From Aerococcus sp. 1KP-2016 (GTDB lineage Bacteria > Bacillota > Bacilli > Lactobacillales > Aerococcaceae): a stretch of DNA of 63,494 nucleotides. The stretch is from NCBI RefSeq assembly GCF_002252085.1, contig NZ_NEEY01000007.1:1-63494 (forward strand). The letters are read 5' to 3'. Every line of letters starts with the position of its first letter. The stretch's first letter is position 1. Below, piece after piece: positions 9,386 to 17,599 of the stretch. The position numbers and the translations under genes were made by a program. The notes beneath the pieces were generated by a model. The model had not been told where the DNA came from, ran no database searches, and saw only the letters and a list, made by a program, of their open reading frames with translations.

Positions 9386-9432
9386 AAAAATGCAGGAGGA
9401 AAGTGCGATGAACACTTTCCCCCTGCATTTTG
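9386..9432. terminator. Bidirectional terminator between holB and bioY
   Basis: AAAATGCAG and GGAAAGTG arms pair with CACTTTCC and CTGCATTTT around a seven-base loop, between the convergent ends of holB and bioY. Confidence 0.85.
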
Positions 9433-9438
9433 TTTATG

Positions 9439-9957
9439 TTATTTAGCGAGGCGTTTGTTTAAGGCCAAGGCTAGGGCGATGGCAGCCACATTTTTGATGA
9501 TATCAGTGGGTATAAAGACAATCATACCGGACATGAACGTTTGTCCCCAAGTAATTGGCGTATTCAATAAGAAATTCAAAGCGAGGTACATGTAACCAAG
9601 TCCAAAGAGGTAGATAATAGCATTCATACCCAGTGCACGTAGGGTAAACTGTTGCCAAGTCTCATCTTTCAAACTACCGTTTGCACGCGCAAATACCATC
9701 GCAACGATAAAACCGATGATGAAACCATATGACGGACTGTAGACAAAGGCCCCTTTAATCATAAATAGCAAAATGGCATTAATAAACATCGCCACAAAAG
9801 CATATTTACGTGGCAACAACAAACCAGTTAGAACAACAACCATCGTTTGTAAGGTAAACGGAATCGCACCAAACGGCACCACAATATACGATGCAATGAG
9901 CGTAATAACCGCCATCAAAGCCGCCAAAACCCAGTTATAAGTAGTAGATGTATGCAT
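9439..9957 (-). CDS. bioY: Biotin transporter BioY (ECF S component)
   Basis: Integral membrane protein of 172 aa, the biotin-binding S component of an energy-coupling factor importer. About six hydrophobic segments and the family region PFTLQTMVVVLTGLLLPRK near residues 33-51. ATG with AAGGAGAA upstream. The ECF ATPase/T genes are not nearby, as usual for Lactobacillales with a shared ECF module. It sits downstream of birA on the same strand and has a likely BirA operator in its own leader, so it should be switched off when biotin is plentiful. Confidence 0.93.
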   Translation of the reverse strand: MHTSTTYNWVLAALMAVITLIASYIVVPFGAIPFTLQTMVVVLTGLLLPRKYAFVAMFINAILLFMIKGAFVYSPSYGFIIGFIVAMVFARANGSLKDETWQQFTLRALGMNAIIYLFGLGYMYLALNFLLNTPITWGQTFMSGMIVFIPTDIIKNVAAIALALALNKRLAK

Positions 9958-9980
9958 AAAAATTCTCCTTTTTGTGTGTA

Positions 9981-10012
9981 TTGGTCACCTGTTTTTATAG
10001 ATAGGTTGACCG
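9981..10012 (-). promoter_or_regulatory. Probable BirA operator before bioY
   Basis: Half sites TTGGTCACC (9981-9989) and GGTTGACCG (10004-10012) are separated by 14 bases, matching the Firmicutes BirA layout TTGTTAACC, 14-16 bases, GGTTAACAA. A TATAAA (minus strand, 9994-9999) lies inside the spacer, so binding would cover the promoter. Inferred from pattern and context only. Confidence 0.65.
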
Positions 10013-10152
10013 TTGGTAAAAATAAAAAACTAGATGCTATAAAATACCCACCAAACCCACATGTGTGGTAGGTAGTTATCCTCAAGGCCGCCAACCACTG
10101 GTGGTCCTATATGTTAAAAGCTAGGTTCAAATACAGAAGTGCGCCTGTGCTG

Positions 10153-11148
10153 TTAAACAAATTGTTGACTACCAAAGCTGACTTCGCCTGAAACTAAATG
10201 CTTTTCAAGGCCATGATCATCTTCAATACGTAAGTGCCCAGCATCGGTTACACCAAGAATTTTGCCATTTAAAATCTGACCATTTTCTTGATAAGTCACC
10301 CATTGGCCCTTACCTAATAAGTGTTCACGATAATACGCTAGAAATGCACGGTCGGCCAGATGATCATAGTAATCTTTAAACCTTGTCAGAAAGTCAACGA
10401 ACAGGTCATTCGGATTGAAATTGCTAGGCAAGCGTTCACCAAAAAGTGTGCCAGCCACATGTTGGTTTTCCGGATTCTCGTTGGCAAAATCGCCAGCCAA
10501 GTTGGAGCCAATGCCGATAACTAGTTGGGAAATCGTTTGGCTTTCCAAGTCAAACGTTGCCTCTGTTAGAATGCCGACGACTTTTTTGCCTTGATAAAAC
10601 AAATCGTTCACCCATTTAATTTGAATGGCGTCGCTTAGATACGGATTCAGACTTTGTGCATAGGCAGAGGCGGATGCAATGGTGAAGGAAGCAATCAAGT
10701 CATTGTCGGCATTTGCCGGTGGCGTGATGACCAAGGAAAAATACAAACCTTGTGTCAGTGCCGAATAGAAGGGGCGCCCACGACGTCCACGACCCGCCGT
10801 TTGTTCACTTGCAATGAAAATTGCTGGTTGGTTGGGGAAATCAGTCGCATGTTTCCGGCCCAAATCATTGGTTGACGTAGTTGACTGCTGAAAATGGACT
10901 TGTAATTCAGGCCAAACTTGCTGTAAACCATGCTGAATCTGTTCGGGATCAATCGCCTGATTGCGTTTAGCTAAGGCATAGCCATTTTTTGGATGACGCA
11001 AGATTTCATAGCCATCTGTTTCCAATTGTTTGACGGCTTTCCAAATTGCGTTGCGGCTCACTTGGAAGTGATCGGCTAAATCTGGACCAGTAAAGAAATG
11101 CCCTGGATGATCTAATAAATAGGAAAGTAAATCAGCTTTTACAGTCAT
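10153..11148 (-). CDS. birA: Biotin protein ligase / biotin operon repressor BirA
   Basis: Bifunctional protein of 331 aa: it makes biotinyl-AMP, biotinylates carboxylases, and represses biotin genes. N-terminal winged helix (SRNAIWKAVKQLETDGYEI, residues 30-50), then the ligase core with STSTNDLGRK, the biotinyl-AMP loop GRGRRGRPF and IKWVNDLFYQGKKVVGILTE, then a short C-terminal SH3-like domain. Start set at the ATG at 11148 with AAAGGAG upstream; the ATG five codons earlier overlaps that ribosome site. The HTH supports the operator call before bioY, 195 bases downstream. Confidence 0.93.
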   Translation of the reverse strand: MTVKADLLSYLLDHPGHFFTGPDLADHFQVSRNAIWKAVKQLETDGYEILRHPKNGYALAKRNQAIDPEQIQHGLQQVWPELQVHFQQSTTSTNDLGRKHATDFPNQPAIFIASEQTAGRGRRGRPFYSALTQGLYFSLVITPPANADNDLIASFTIASASAYAQSLNPYLSDAIQIKWVNDLFYQGKKVVGILTEATFDLESQTISQLVIGIGSNLAGDFANENPENQHVAGTLFGERLPSNFNPNDLFVDFLTRFKDYYDHLADRAFLAYYREHLLGKGQWVTYQENGQILNGKILGVTDAGHLRIEDDHGLEKHLVSGEVSFGSQQFV

Positions 11149-11311
11149 AAAGGCTCCTTTCATGAGAATGTCATATGCTACAAGGTTAGCAATTTGTATT
11201 TTTATTGTCAACTAAATATTTGAAACTAGTTGACCAAGTAACAAAAAAACAGCCACCCGCAAGTGACTGCCTATCAGTGCTAGATGTTTTGGACCTGGGG
11301 CTCACATCCTA

Positions 11312-11427
11312 AAGTTGAGTTCGCTTGGGCAGACAGGTCTCCACTTCAGAGATCTTTGCAACGAGTTGCACTCGCTACTGCATATCTCCTCCAGTGGTAC
11401 CTGTCTAAACTCACGCGCTCACATCCT
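11312..11427 (-). repeat. Hairpin repeat unit, type A
   Basis: Reverse-oriented full unit: read on the minus strand it starts AGGATGTGAG and ends GAACTCAACT, with AGACAGGT and AGACCTGTCT arms. It follows the type B unit next to the acetyltransferase gene in tandem and in that gene's direction. Confidence 0.85.
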
Positions 11428-11430
11428 ATG

Positions 11431-11547
11431 AAGTTGAGTTTGCAATAGCAGCCCTCTGCCTGCTTCAGATGAACTAGTCGATGACTACCGTCATCACCGT
11501 CATTCACCTTCCACCAGTTGAGGGCTGAACGCTATTGCTCACATCCT
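11431..11547 (-). repeat. Hairpin repeat unit, type B
   Basis: Minus-strand unit beginning AGGATGTGAG and closed by arms GCAATAGCG/TGCTATTGC, CCCTC/GAGGG and AGGTGAA/TTCATCT. Its first bases overlap the TAG stop of the acetyltransferase gene (11546-11548). It has the same TGGA-AG and CT-GA-AG internal loop as the type A and C units, on different stem sequences. Confidence 0.85.
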
Positions 11548-12388
11548 ATTCATTTTCTAACATGTAAGCAACAGGGTCTGCTTGGTAGACTTGGATATCG
11601 GCGATTATGGGTTCTTCGATTTTACGCGAGATTTCGATTTCCATACCGACGTCTTGATATCCTTGGTTGCGGTACATTTCGTAAGGAGAATCGTCGGCAT
11701 CGGCTACCAAGATGACCATCTTACCAGCAGCTAATGCTTTTTCCACAACCCAAGCTTGTAGCAATGTACCGATTCCTTGGCGTTGATATGCTTCAAGGAC
11801 TTGGAAGTTGTCGATTTCGTATGAACGTGCATGACGGATAATATCTGTTAGACCAACCAACTTGCCATCAACAAAAGCAGCAAGGGCGTGGGTATTGTGT
11901 TCGTTCAAAAACCAGGGGTAGTAATTTTGTTTTTGTTGAGCAAATTCAGCATCAATGGCCTGGTCATGAATTTGATTGAAGTCGATATAGGCTTGGGCAT
12001 CGCTCTCGTCAATTTCCTTGATAACAAGTCGGTCGCCATAAGTATCCTTAGCTTTTGTGCTGCCTTTGAAGTCTTTTGGATCAAGCACCATTAATTTTGT
12101 CATGGCTAATTGGTAGCCAACTTCACCAATGCTGGCAAAGAGTTCGGGGCTTAGAGATTGGTTCATGGGCATAACGAAGCTATAGTATGAAAGATTTAAA
12201 TCGTAGGCATAATCTAGAAAGTTTTCTTCTAGAATATCCAATTCTTCGGCGCTTGGTACAAAATCTAGGACAATTTTGTTGTTGTTGTACATACTTGGTA
12301 CCTTGCTGTTACCAATAAAATAATATAATTCTGTTTCATCATAGGTGTCTGCAAGGACAAAGCTATCTTCAAAGGTAAATGGTTTCAT
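11546..12388 (-). CDS. GNAT family N-acetyltransferase
   Basis: Protein of 280 aa with a C-terminal GNAT domain: LVGLTDIIRHARSYEIDNFQVLEAYQ, then the acetyl-CoA loop RQGIGTLLQ near residue 205 and a YEMYRNQGYQ segment. The N-terminal 100 residues are not recognisable and may be a second, degenerate GNAT half. The ATG at 12388 has CAGGAG eight bases upstream, while the first possible ATG overlaps it. The stop codon TAG is the first triplet of a hairpin repeat. Substrate unknown. Confidence 0.8.
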   Translation of the reverse strand: MKPFTFEDSFVLADTYDETELYYFIGNSKVPSMYNNNKIVLDFVPSAEELDILEENFLDYAYDLNLSYYSFVMPMNQSLSPELFASIGEVGYQLAMTKLMVLDPKDFKGSTKAKDTYGDRLVIKEIDESDAQAYIDFNQIHDQAIDAEFAQQKQNYYPWFLNEHNTHALAAFVDGKLVGLTDIIRHARSYEIDNFQVLEAYQRQGIGTLLQAWVVEKALAAGKMVILVADADDSPYEMYRNQGYQDVGMEIEISRKIEEPIIADIQVYQADPVAYMLENE

Positions 12389-12583
12389 GTGGGTGACTCC
12401 TGTCATACTTAGGATATGGGTTACGTGAACAATATTTTCATTCTATATTTTACCACAGCTAGCGTAAAAAAGAATTTTTGTCTCGTGTTTGGCCCCCAAA
12501 ATACCGAACGGGTGTGCTATAATTGACCCTAACAAAAATCAACTTACCATGTCGGTCTAGCACATCATGTGGTATCATTGAGG

Positions 12584-12679
12584 ATGAAAAAGGGCAGATG
12601 TTGCGGTTGTAAGAAGCTAGCGCATTTTTGCCAGAAGTATACAAATAAGCGTAGAAAGTGGGTGTGGGTAAGTGGATGA
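12584..12679 (+). CDS. Possible 31-aa Cys/Lys-rich small protein
   Basis: ATG with TTGAGG upstream and a 31-codon frame beginning MKKGRCCGCKKLAHFCQK, whose stop overlaps the GTG start of yabA. A CCxC...H..C pattern could bind metal. It lies where ricT (yaaT) is found in Bacillus, but is not similar to it. The overlap could be translational coupling to yabA, or the frame may be chance. Confidence 0.25.
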   Translation: MKKGRCCGCKKLAHFCQKYTNKRRKWVWVSG

Positions 12680-13067
12680 ACACCAAGTTGCAGATGAAAT
12701 TGCTTTACTAAAAAATGACTTACACACGATGATCGCCAAATTAGATACGATCAATGCAGAGTGGGATAAATTGTTAATCTCTTCCCATAATTTAAAGATG
12801 GAAAATTTCTATTTGCGTGAACGCGTACAGGAGTTGACTGATTTAAATGATCATTTAAGTGCTAAGAATAAACAACATACTGAAGACGACACCGATGGCA
12901 CTCCTCAAGTGATGTCTAAGGCGCGCCAAAATTTAATGAACATTTATGAAGACGGCTTCCATATTTGTAATATTTCCTACGGTCAACGCCGTGGTAACGA
13001 TGAACAATGCATGTTCTGTCTGGATATCCTATATGGCGAACGTGAGAATGAAGGAGCCAAAGCTTAA
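12672..13067 (+). CDS. yabA: Replication initiation control protein YabA
   Basis: YabA binds DnaA and the DnaN clamp to restrain initiation. 131 aa: an N-terminal coiled coil (residues 1-65), a polar linker, and the zinc-binding C-terminal domain with the diagnostic MNIYEDGFHICN and RGNDEQCMFCLDILY (His and three Cys). Start is a GTG at 12672. First gene of a tightly packed operon yabA-trmN6-yazA-rsmI; it overlaps the next gene by one base. A cluster of DnaA boxes lies 33 kb away in this window. Confidence 0.93.
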   Translation: MDEHQVADEIALLKNDLHTMIAKLDTINAEWDKLLISSHNLKMENFYLRERVQELTDLNDHLSAKNKQHTEDDTDGTPQVMSKARQNLMNIYEDGFHICNISYGQRRGNDEQCMFCLDILYGERENEGAKA

Positions 13068-13819
13068 TGAATCAAGTGACACTATTGGACGGTGAGCGGT
13101 TCGATGCCTTGATTCCGCAAGCATTAGAAATTATTCAAAGCGACCTGACTTTTTCTTTTTCGGTGGACGCGATTTTATTGGCGCATTTTGCCCAAGTATC
13201 GTCTAGCCGCATTAAGCAGATTGCTGATTTTTGCACGGGCAATGGGGTCATTCCTTTATTACTATCTGCAAAGACAAATGCCCATATTCATGGTATTGAG
13301 ATTCAACCGCAAGTCGCTGATATGGCAGCCAGATCGGTAACGCATAATGGCTTAAATGAGCAAATTACCATTCATAATATGGATTTAAAAGCGGTGAATA
13401 CAGTTTTCGCAAAGGATTCTATGGATATCGTTACCTGCAATCCACCTTATTTCAAACGTTACGAGGAATCAAAGGTCAATCTCCTGGATGCGAAAACGCT
13501 AGCCCGCCATGAAGTAGCCATGACGGCTGAGGATATTTTCCAACAAGCACAATTTGTCTTACGAAATAGGGGTAAATTATATATCGTACACCGTCCTGAA
13601 CGATTGAGCGAATTGATTGTTCTTGGCAACAAGTACCGTTTAACATTGAAGAAATTACAATTTATCTATCCAAAACCGGGTAAGGAAGCCAAAACAATTC
13701 TCTTAGAATTTATGAAAGATGGCCATGATAAGGGACTACGTGTCTTGCCACCTTTCTATACGCAAACGGCTGAAGATACCTACACACCTGAAATGAGACG
13801 GTTAATTTATGGCGACTAA
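13067..13819 (+). CDS. tRNA1(Val) A37 N6-methyltransferase-like (TrmN6/YabB)
   Basis: SAM-dependent methyltransferase, 250 aa. Motif [16 protein letters not shown] near residue 53 binds SAM, and the catalytic motif CNPPYF near residue 125 marks an adenine-N6 enzyme. The family, next to yazA and rsmI in Firmicutes, modifies tRNA. ATG overlaps the TAA of yabA by one base. Confidence 0.9.
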   Translation: MNQVTLLDGERFDALIPQALEIIQSDLTFSFSVDAILLAHFAQVSSSRIKQIADFCTGNGVIPLLLSAKTNAHIHGIEIQPQVADMAARSVTHNGLNEQITIHNMDLKAVNTVFAKDSMDIVTCNPPYFKRYEESKVNLLDAKTLARHEVAMTAEDIFQQAQFVLRNRGKLYIVHRPERLSELIVLGNKYRLTLKKLQFIYPKPGKEAKTILLEFMKDGHDKGLRVLPPFYTQTAEDTYTPEMRRLIYGD

Positions 13820-14225
13820 AGCAGAAACTAGCGAAGAAATTAGTGAAGCAATCAAGTCAGAAAAGCTGCATTATTTCTATGTCCTAGCATGCAGTGACAA
13901 TACCCTATATACGGGCTATACCACGAATCCCGATCGACGCGAAGCAGCACATAATAGGGGGAAGGGTGCTAAATATACGCAACCCGACTATCGTAGACCG
14001 GTCCACATGCTGTATAGTAAGGCTTTCACCAGTAAGTCGAAGGCTATGTCAGCCGAATATCGATTCAAACAATTTACCCGGCGTGAGAAAGAAAACTTTC
14101 TCCGTGATAAAGGCATTGCCCGTGTATGGCCACCAAGTGCTTGGACAAACCGAGTGGACGAGGGTCTTGCGGGCAGTTTAGCTTTTATGCCGGATGACAC
14201 CACAAACCAAGATGAGGAGGGATAG
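13809..14225 (+). CDS. GIY-YIG domain protein (YazA, UPF0213)
   Basis: 138 aa with the GIY-YIG nuclease fold: [28 protein letters not shown] near residues 23-50, [14 protein letters not shown] and the conserved Glu in [14 protein letters not shown]. YazA-type proteins are single-domain and of uncertain physiological role. It overlaps the end of trmN6 by 11 bases and almost touches rsmI, so all are likely co-translated. Confidence 0.92.
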   Translation: MATKAETSEEISEAIKSEKLHYFYVLACSDNTLYTGYTTNPDRREAAHNRGKGAKYTQPDYRRPVHMLYSKAFTSKSKAMSAEYRFKQFTRREKENFLRDKGIARVWPPSAWTNRVDEGLAGSLAFMPDDTTNQDEEG

Positions 14226-14226
14226 T

Positions 14227-15123
14227 GTGTTACAAATTCAACATTCATTTACAGGGCCTGACAAGGGGACAAAAGGGACACTCTTTTTAGTGCCAACCCC
14301 CATTGGAAACTTAGAAGACATGACCTTCCGTGCCGTCAACACCCTAAAAACGGTGGACGTCATTTTAGCCGAAGACACCCGCAACACACAAAAATTGCTC
14401 AATCATTTTGATATCACGACAGGACAAATGTCTTATCATCAACATAATAGCCAAAGTCGGATTCCGCAAATTATCGAAATGCTTGAAGCTGGTCAAAATA
14501 TCGCTCAAGTGTCAGATGCCGGAATGCCAGCCATTTCCGACCCGGGATTTGAATTGGTGCAAGCAGCTATTGCAGCAAATCTAACAGTCGTACCGCTACC
14601 AGGTGCCAACGCCGCTTTGACCGGCTTGATCGCCTCCGGTTTATCGACCGATCAATTCGCCTTTATTGGTTTCCTTCCGCGTAAGAAATCTGAGAAAAAG
14701 GCATTCTTGGACAATCTGGTGAATTTCCCATACACCATGATGTTTTACGAATCACCCTTCCGTTTAGGACAAACACTGGAAGCTTGCCAGGAAGCGTTCG
14801 GCCCTGACCGACAAGTAGTAGTCGTGCGTGAATTAACCAAGAAATTTGAGGAAATCACCCGTGGTAGCCTAGCTGACTTGGTGAGTCATTTTGACGAAAA
14901 TAAAACAATAAAAGGGGAAATATGCTTCTATATTGCAGGCAACGATGACCCGTCAACGGATGAAAGTCTCCTGCAAGAAGCATTAGATGATATGCCTATT
15001 AAAGATCAAGTTCAATGGTGGGAAACACATGAAAACATGTCCACCAAGGATGCTATCAAACAGGTAGCCAAACAAACAGGCATCAACAAACGGGAAGTCT
15101 ACGCCAAATACCACGAAATCTAG
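14227..15123 (+). CDS. rsmI: 16S rRNA (cytidine-1402-2'-O)-methyltransferase
   Basis: RsmI, 298 aa, tetrapyrrole-methylase fold, 2'-O-methylates C1402 in the ribosomal P site. Motifs GTLFLVPTPIGNLEDMT near residue 17, LAEDTRNTQKLLNH, SDAGMPAISDPG and VPLPGANAALTGLIASGL. Start chosen at GTG 14227 with GAGGAGG six bases upstream; a longer frame to 14194 has no ribosome site. Last gene of the yabA operon. Confidence 0.95.
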   Translation: MLQIQHSFTGPDKGTKGTLFLVPTPIGNLEDMTFRAVNTLKTVDVILAEDTRNTQKLLNHFDITTGQMSYHQHNSQSRIPQIIEMLEAGQNIAQVSDAGMPAISDPGFELVQAAIAANLTVVPLPGANAALTGLIASGLSTDQFAFIGFLPRKKSEKKAFLDNLVNFPYTMMFYESPFRLGQTLEACQEAFGPDRQVVVVRELTKKFEEITRGSLADLVSHFDENKTIKGEICFYIAGNDDPSTDESLLQEALDDMPIKDQVQWWETHENMSTKDAIKQVAKQTGINKREVYAKYHEI

Positions 15124-15131
15124 GAGGCACT

Positions 15132-16169
15132 ATGATAGCTTATTTAGCAGCACTCGTATTATTTCTAATTGCTATCTTGATGTTTTTTATCGCGCCTAGA
15201 AATTTGATTGATAATTTTCTATTTCTAGCGGGTTTCATCATATTATTTATTGCGGTCTTAAATGACCCTAATTTTAATCATCATCCCGTATTCCAACATG
15301 TCTTTTACTGGTTGGACAGGACGGTTCGTCTGATTGCACCATTATTTACCCTGATTTTCGGTATTGGTATGATATCCTATGCTTTGAAAGTTTACTCAGT
15401 GGAACGCTCGAAACTACAGCTGGTCGTGGGCTTAATCTTGGCTTCCGTGTTGATTGCCGGGACAGTGCTCCAATATATCGCGACTTTCCTCTTGGGTGGT
15501 TTTTTCCATCAAGAGATTGTCCGTATTTTTCAATTTGCCATGACCTATTTCGTGCTCGCCTTTATCAATTATATGGTGGTGACGCTGAGGCTAACTTTGC
15601 TTGAAGATGAAGGGAAACAGGATTTTGTCTTAATTTTGGGGGAACAATTGTCCAAGCATGGCAAGCCTTCTAAGGTGCTTGTTAATCGTTTGGATATGGC
15701 ACTGGATTATATTGGACGGCAACAGTTTCACTATCAACAGGTGCCGAAGATTATTGTGTCGGGTACCTCGACGGGAACGCATTCGGATATCAGTGAGGCT
15801 AAGATTATGGCCAAATATCTGGTGGATCATGGGGTACCAGAAGAGGCGATTTTGATGGAGTGTCAGGCAGCGAATACGCATGAGAATTTTATCTATGCGA
15901 AGAAAATTATCAAGGCAAACACCAAGCAGATTCAGACGGTCAAAGCGGTTTTCGTGACTTCGTCTTATCATCTATATCGTAGCCAGTTGTACGCCAATAT
16001 GGAGGGCTTGTATCAGATGTCCGGTGTGGGGGCACGCGCCGATTTCCCCGAGCGTTTGCTAAACTGGGTACGCGAATTTGTCGCCATTCTTTTCATGCAT
16101 AGAAAATTACACTTGGCTGTCAGTATCTTAATGATTGGGTTGGGCGTTATCAATTATGTCCATTTTTAA
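15132..16169 (+). CDS. DUF218 (YdcF/SanA-like) membrane protein
   Basis: 345 aa with five to six membrane segments in the first 155 residues, then a DUF218 domain: LILGEQLSKHG near 172, SGTSTGTHSDISEAKIMAKYL, ECQAANTHENF and VTSSYHLYRSQ. One more hydrophobic segment ends the protein. DUF218 proteins are linked to cell-envelope functions, with biochemistry mostly unknown. It starts 8 bases after rsmI (GGAGG in front), so it probably shares that transcript. Confidence 0.85.
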   Translation: MIAYLAALVLFLIAILMFFIAPRNLIDNFLFLAGFIILFIAVLNDPNFNHHPVFQHVFYWLDRTVRLIAPLFTLIFGIGMISYALKVYSVERSKLQLVVGLILASVLIAGTVLQYIATFLLGGFFHQEIVRIFQFAMTYFVLAFINYMVVTLRLTLLEDEGKQDFVLILGEQLSKHGKPSKVLVNRLDMALDYIGRQQFHYQQVPKIIVSGTSTGTHSDISEAKIMAKYLVDHGVPEEAILMECQAANTHENFIYAKKIIKANTKQIQTVKAVFVTSSYHLYRSQLYANMEGLYQMSGVGARADFPERLLNWVREFVAILFMHRKLHLAVSILMIGLGVINYVHF

Positions 16170-16309
16170 TACAATATTGAATGAATGAGACCAAAATTGT
16201 GCTTTTTTTGTATAATTTTGGCTTTTTTTTTTTACATTTTTTCATACGTATGATTTAATGAGTATGTACTATTCATTATATTTATTTTATTTTAGGGGGG
16301 AAAAAACAC

Positions 16310-16717
16310 ATGTTAAAAGAATTCCGCGATTTTATCGCTAGGGGTAACGTATTAGATATGGCTATCGGGGTTGTAATGGCGACAGCTTTTACAGGTATCG
16401 TGAACTCATTAGTTAATGACATTATTATGCCATTTGTTGGTTTGATTTTAGGATCTACAGACTTTACTTCAATCAAAGTAAACGTTGGTTCAGCTGTATT
16501 AACAGTTGGTAACTTCATCCAAGCAATCATCTCATTCTTAATCATTGCTTTAGTATTGTTCTTCGTTATGAAAGCAGTAGCTTCATTGAAGAGCCAATTT
16601 GCTAAAGAAGAAGCAGCAGCAGCAGCAGCAGAAGACGAAGTTGCTTTAGTTGATAGCCAAGAAGTATTATTAACTGAAATTCGTGACTTATTACGCGAAC
16701 AAAACAATCGTCAATAA
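16310..16717 (+). CDS. mscL: Large-conductance mechanosensitive channel
   Basis: MscL, 135 aa, opens under membrane tension to release solutes in hypo-osmotic shock. Signature FRDFIARGNVLDMAIGVVMATAF at residues 5-27, TM1 and TM2 (65-90), then an Ala-rich charged C-terminal helix ending in EIRDLLREQ. Strong GGGGGG ribosome site. Monocistronic: a terminator at 16817 follows, then a tandem run of hairpin repeats. Confidence 0.97.
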   Translation: MLKEFRDFIARGNVLDMAIGVVMATAFTGIVNSLVNDIIMPFVGLILGSTDFTSIKVNVGSAVLTVGNFIQAIISFLIIALVLFFVMKAVASLKSQFAKEEAAAAAAEDEVALVDSQEVLLTEIRDLLREQNNRQ

Positions 16718-16816
16718 TTAGCAATTTTTGATATCGTTTAATGAACAATGAATAGTCCTATATGGTTGTGGGCATGGCCCACAAACCACATGTCTACGTG
16801 ACATTAAATAAAGAAG

Positions 16817-16851
16817 AAGGTTGAAGCGCATTTGCGCCTCAACCTTTTTTT
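16817..16851 (+). terminator. Terminator of mscL
   Basis: AGGTTGA.GCGC arm pairs with GCGC.TCAACCT around ATTT, followed by seven T. A second hairpin (TGGTTGTGGGC/GCCCACAAACCA, about 16758-16788) lies between it and the stop codon. Confidence 0.9.
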
Positions 16852-16853
16852 AT

Positions 16854-17262
16854 AGGATGTGAGAAAAAGCGTTTTGGCCCTAACCACTGGAAGAATAGTG
16901 CCGTGGCACATGTAATGTGACGCAAACTATTCTGAAGTGGAGACCTGTCTGCCCAATCGAACTCGACTTCATAGGATGAGAGCGCGGGCGATTAGACAGG
17001 TAGCACTGGAAGAGACATGCAGTAGCGAGTGAAACTCGCTGCAAATATCTCTGAAGTGGAGACCTGTCTGCCCAATCGAACTCGACTTCATAGGATGAGA
17101 GGACCGACGCTCAGAAAGCCACCGGTGGAAGACTATAGCAGTGACGCACGCAGTGTGGCGCAATATAGTCTGAAGCGCAGGGCTTTCTGGAGGTCCGAAC
17201 TCAACTTCATAGGATGCGAGGCCCGAACTCAACTTTAGGATGAGAGCGCGGGCGATTAGACA
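16854..17262 (+). repeat. Tandem hairpin repeats: three full units, one collapsed, one truncated
   Basis: Units start at 16854, 16973, 17092 and 17211, exactly 119 bp apart. Unit 1 has a foreign left arm and inner stem (AGAATAGT/ACTATTCT) but a type A right arm. Unit 2 is type A. Unit 3 is type C (GGACC/GGTCC, CAGAAAGCC/GGCTTTCTG, AGACTATA/TATAGTCT). The fourth is only the outer ends (17211-17234). A fifth starts at 17237 and breaks at about 17262, where an oppositely oriented AT-rich repeat begins. All read in the mscL direction. Confidence 0.88.
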
Positions 17263-17586
17263 AATGGTTCCAACCTCGTTCACAGAATTATGAACGAGCT
17301 TATTATAGAATAATTCGCGATACTTGAAAATAATGCGAAATTTTATCATATAAAATTTCATTCTATAAATAAATAACCAATATTATAGTATGACGATGGA
17401 TTCTTTATAGAAGGGTAAAATTTATCAAGAACGGGATTCTATTCTCTAAAAAAACAGCATATTTTATAGAACCGCCATTTATTCTCAATAAAAACGCCCA
17501 AAATTAGAGAATGACAGGTTCATTCTCTAATCGCAGTTTTCGTAACAAATAAAGGACAACTACCTCTCGGTAATTGTCCTTTATTG
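17262..17586 (-). repeat. AT-rich dispersed repeat, copy 1
   Basis: About 325 bp, similar to copies at 23075 and 47268. Read on the minus strand: a terminator hairpin, then CTGCGATTAGAGAATGAACC, TTTGGGCGTTTTTATTGAG, a TATAGAAT..ATAAAATTTCGCATTATT tract and GAGGTTGGAACCATTTGTC. It follows the thiO-like gene in that gene's direction. Confidence 0.75.
17547..17586 (-). terminator. Terminator of the thiO-like gene
   Basis: AATAAAGGACAA and TTGTCCTTTATT arms with a 14-base loop, 14 bases past the stop codon at 17600. Part of this hairpin recurs in copy 3 of the AT-rich repeat (47268-47310). Confidence 0.85.
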
Positions 17587-17599
17587 TTGTCCTATTTTT

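Noticed and set aside
16969-17361. ORF across the hairpin repeats
   Set aside because: It reads through repeats and structured RNA and changes completely between copies; no coding signal.
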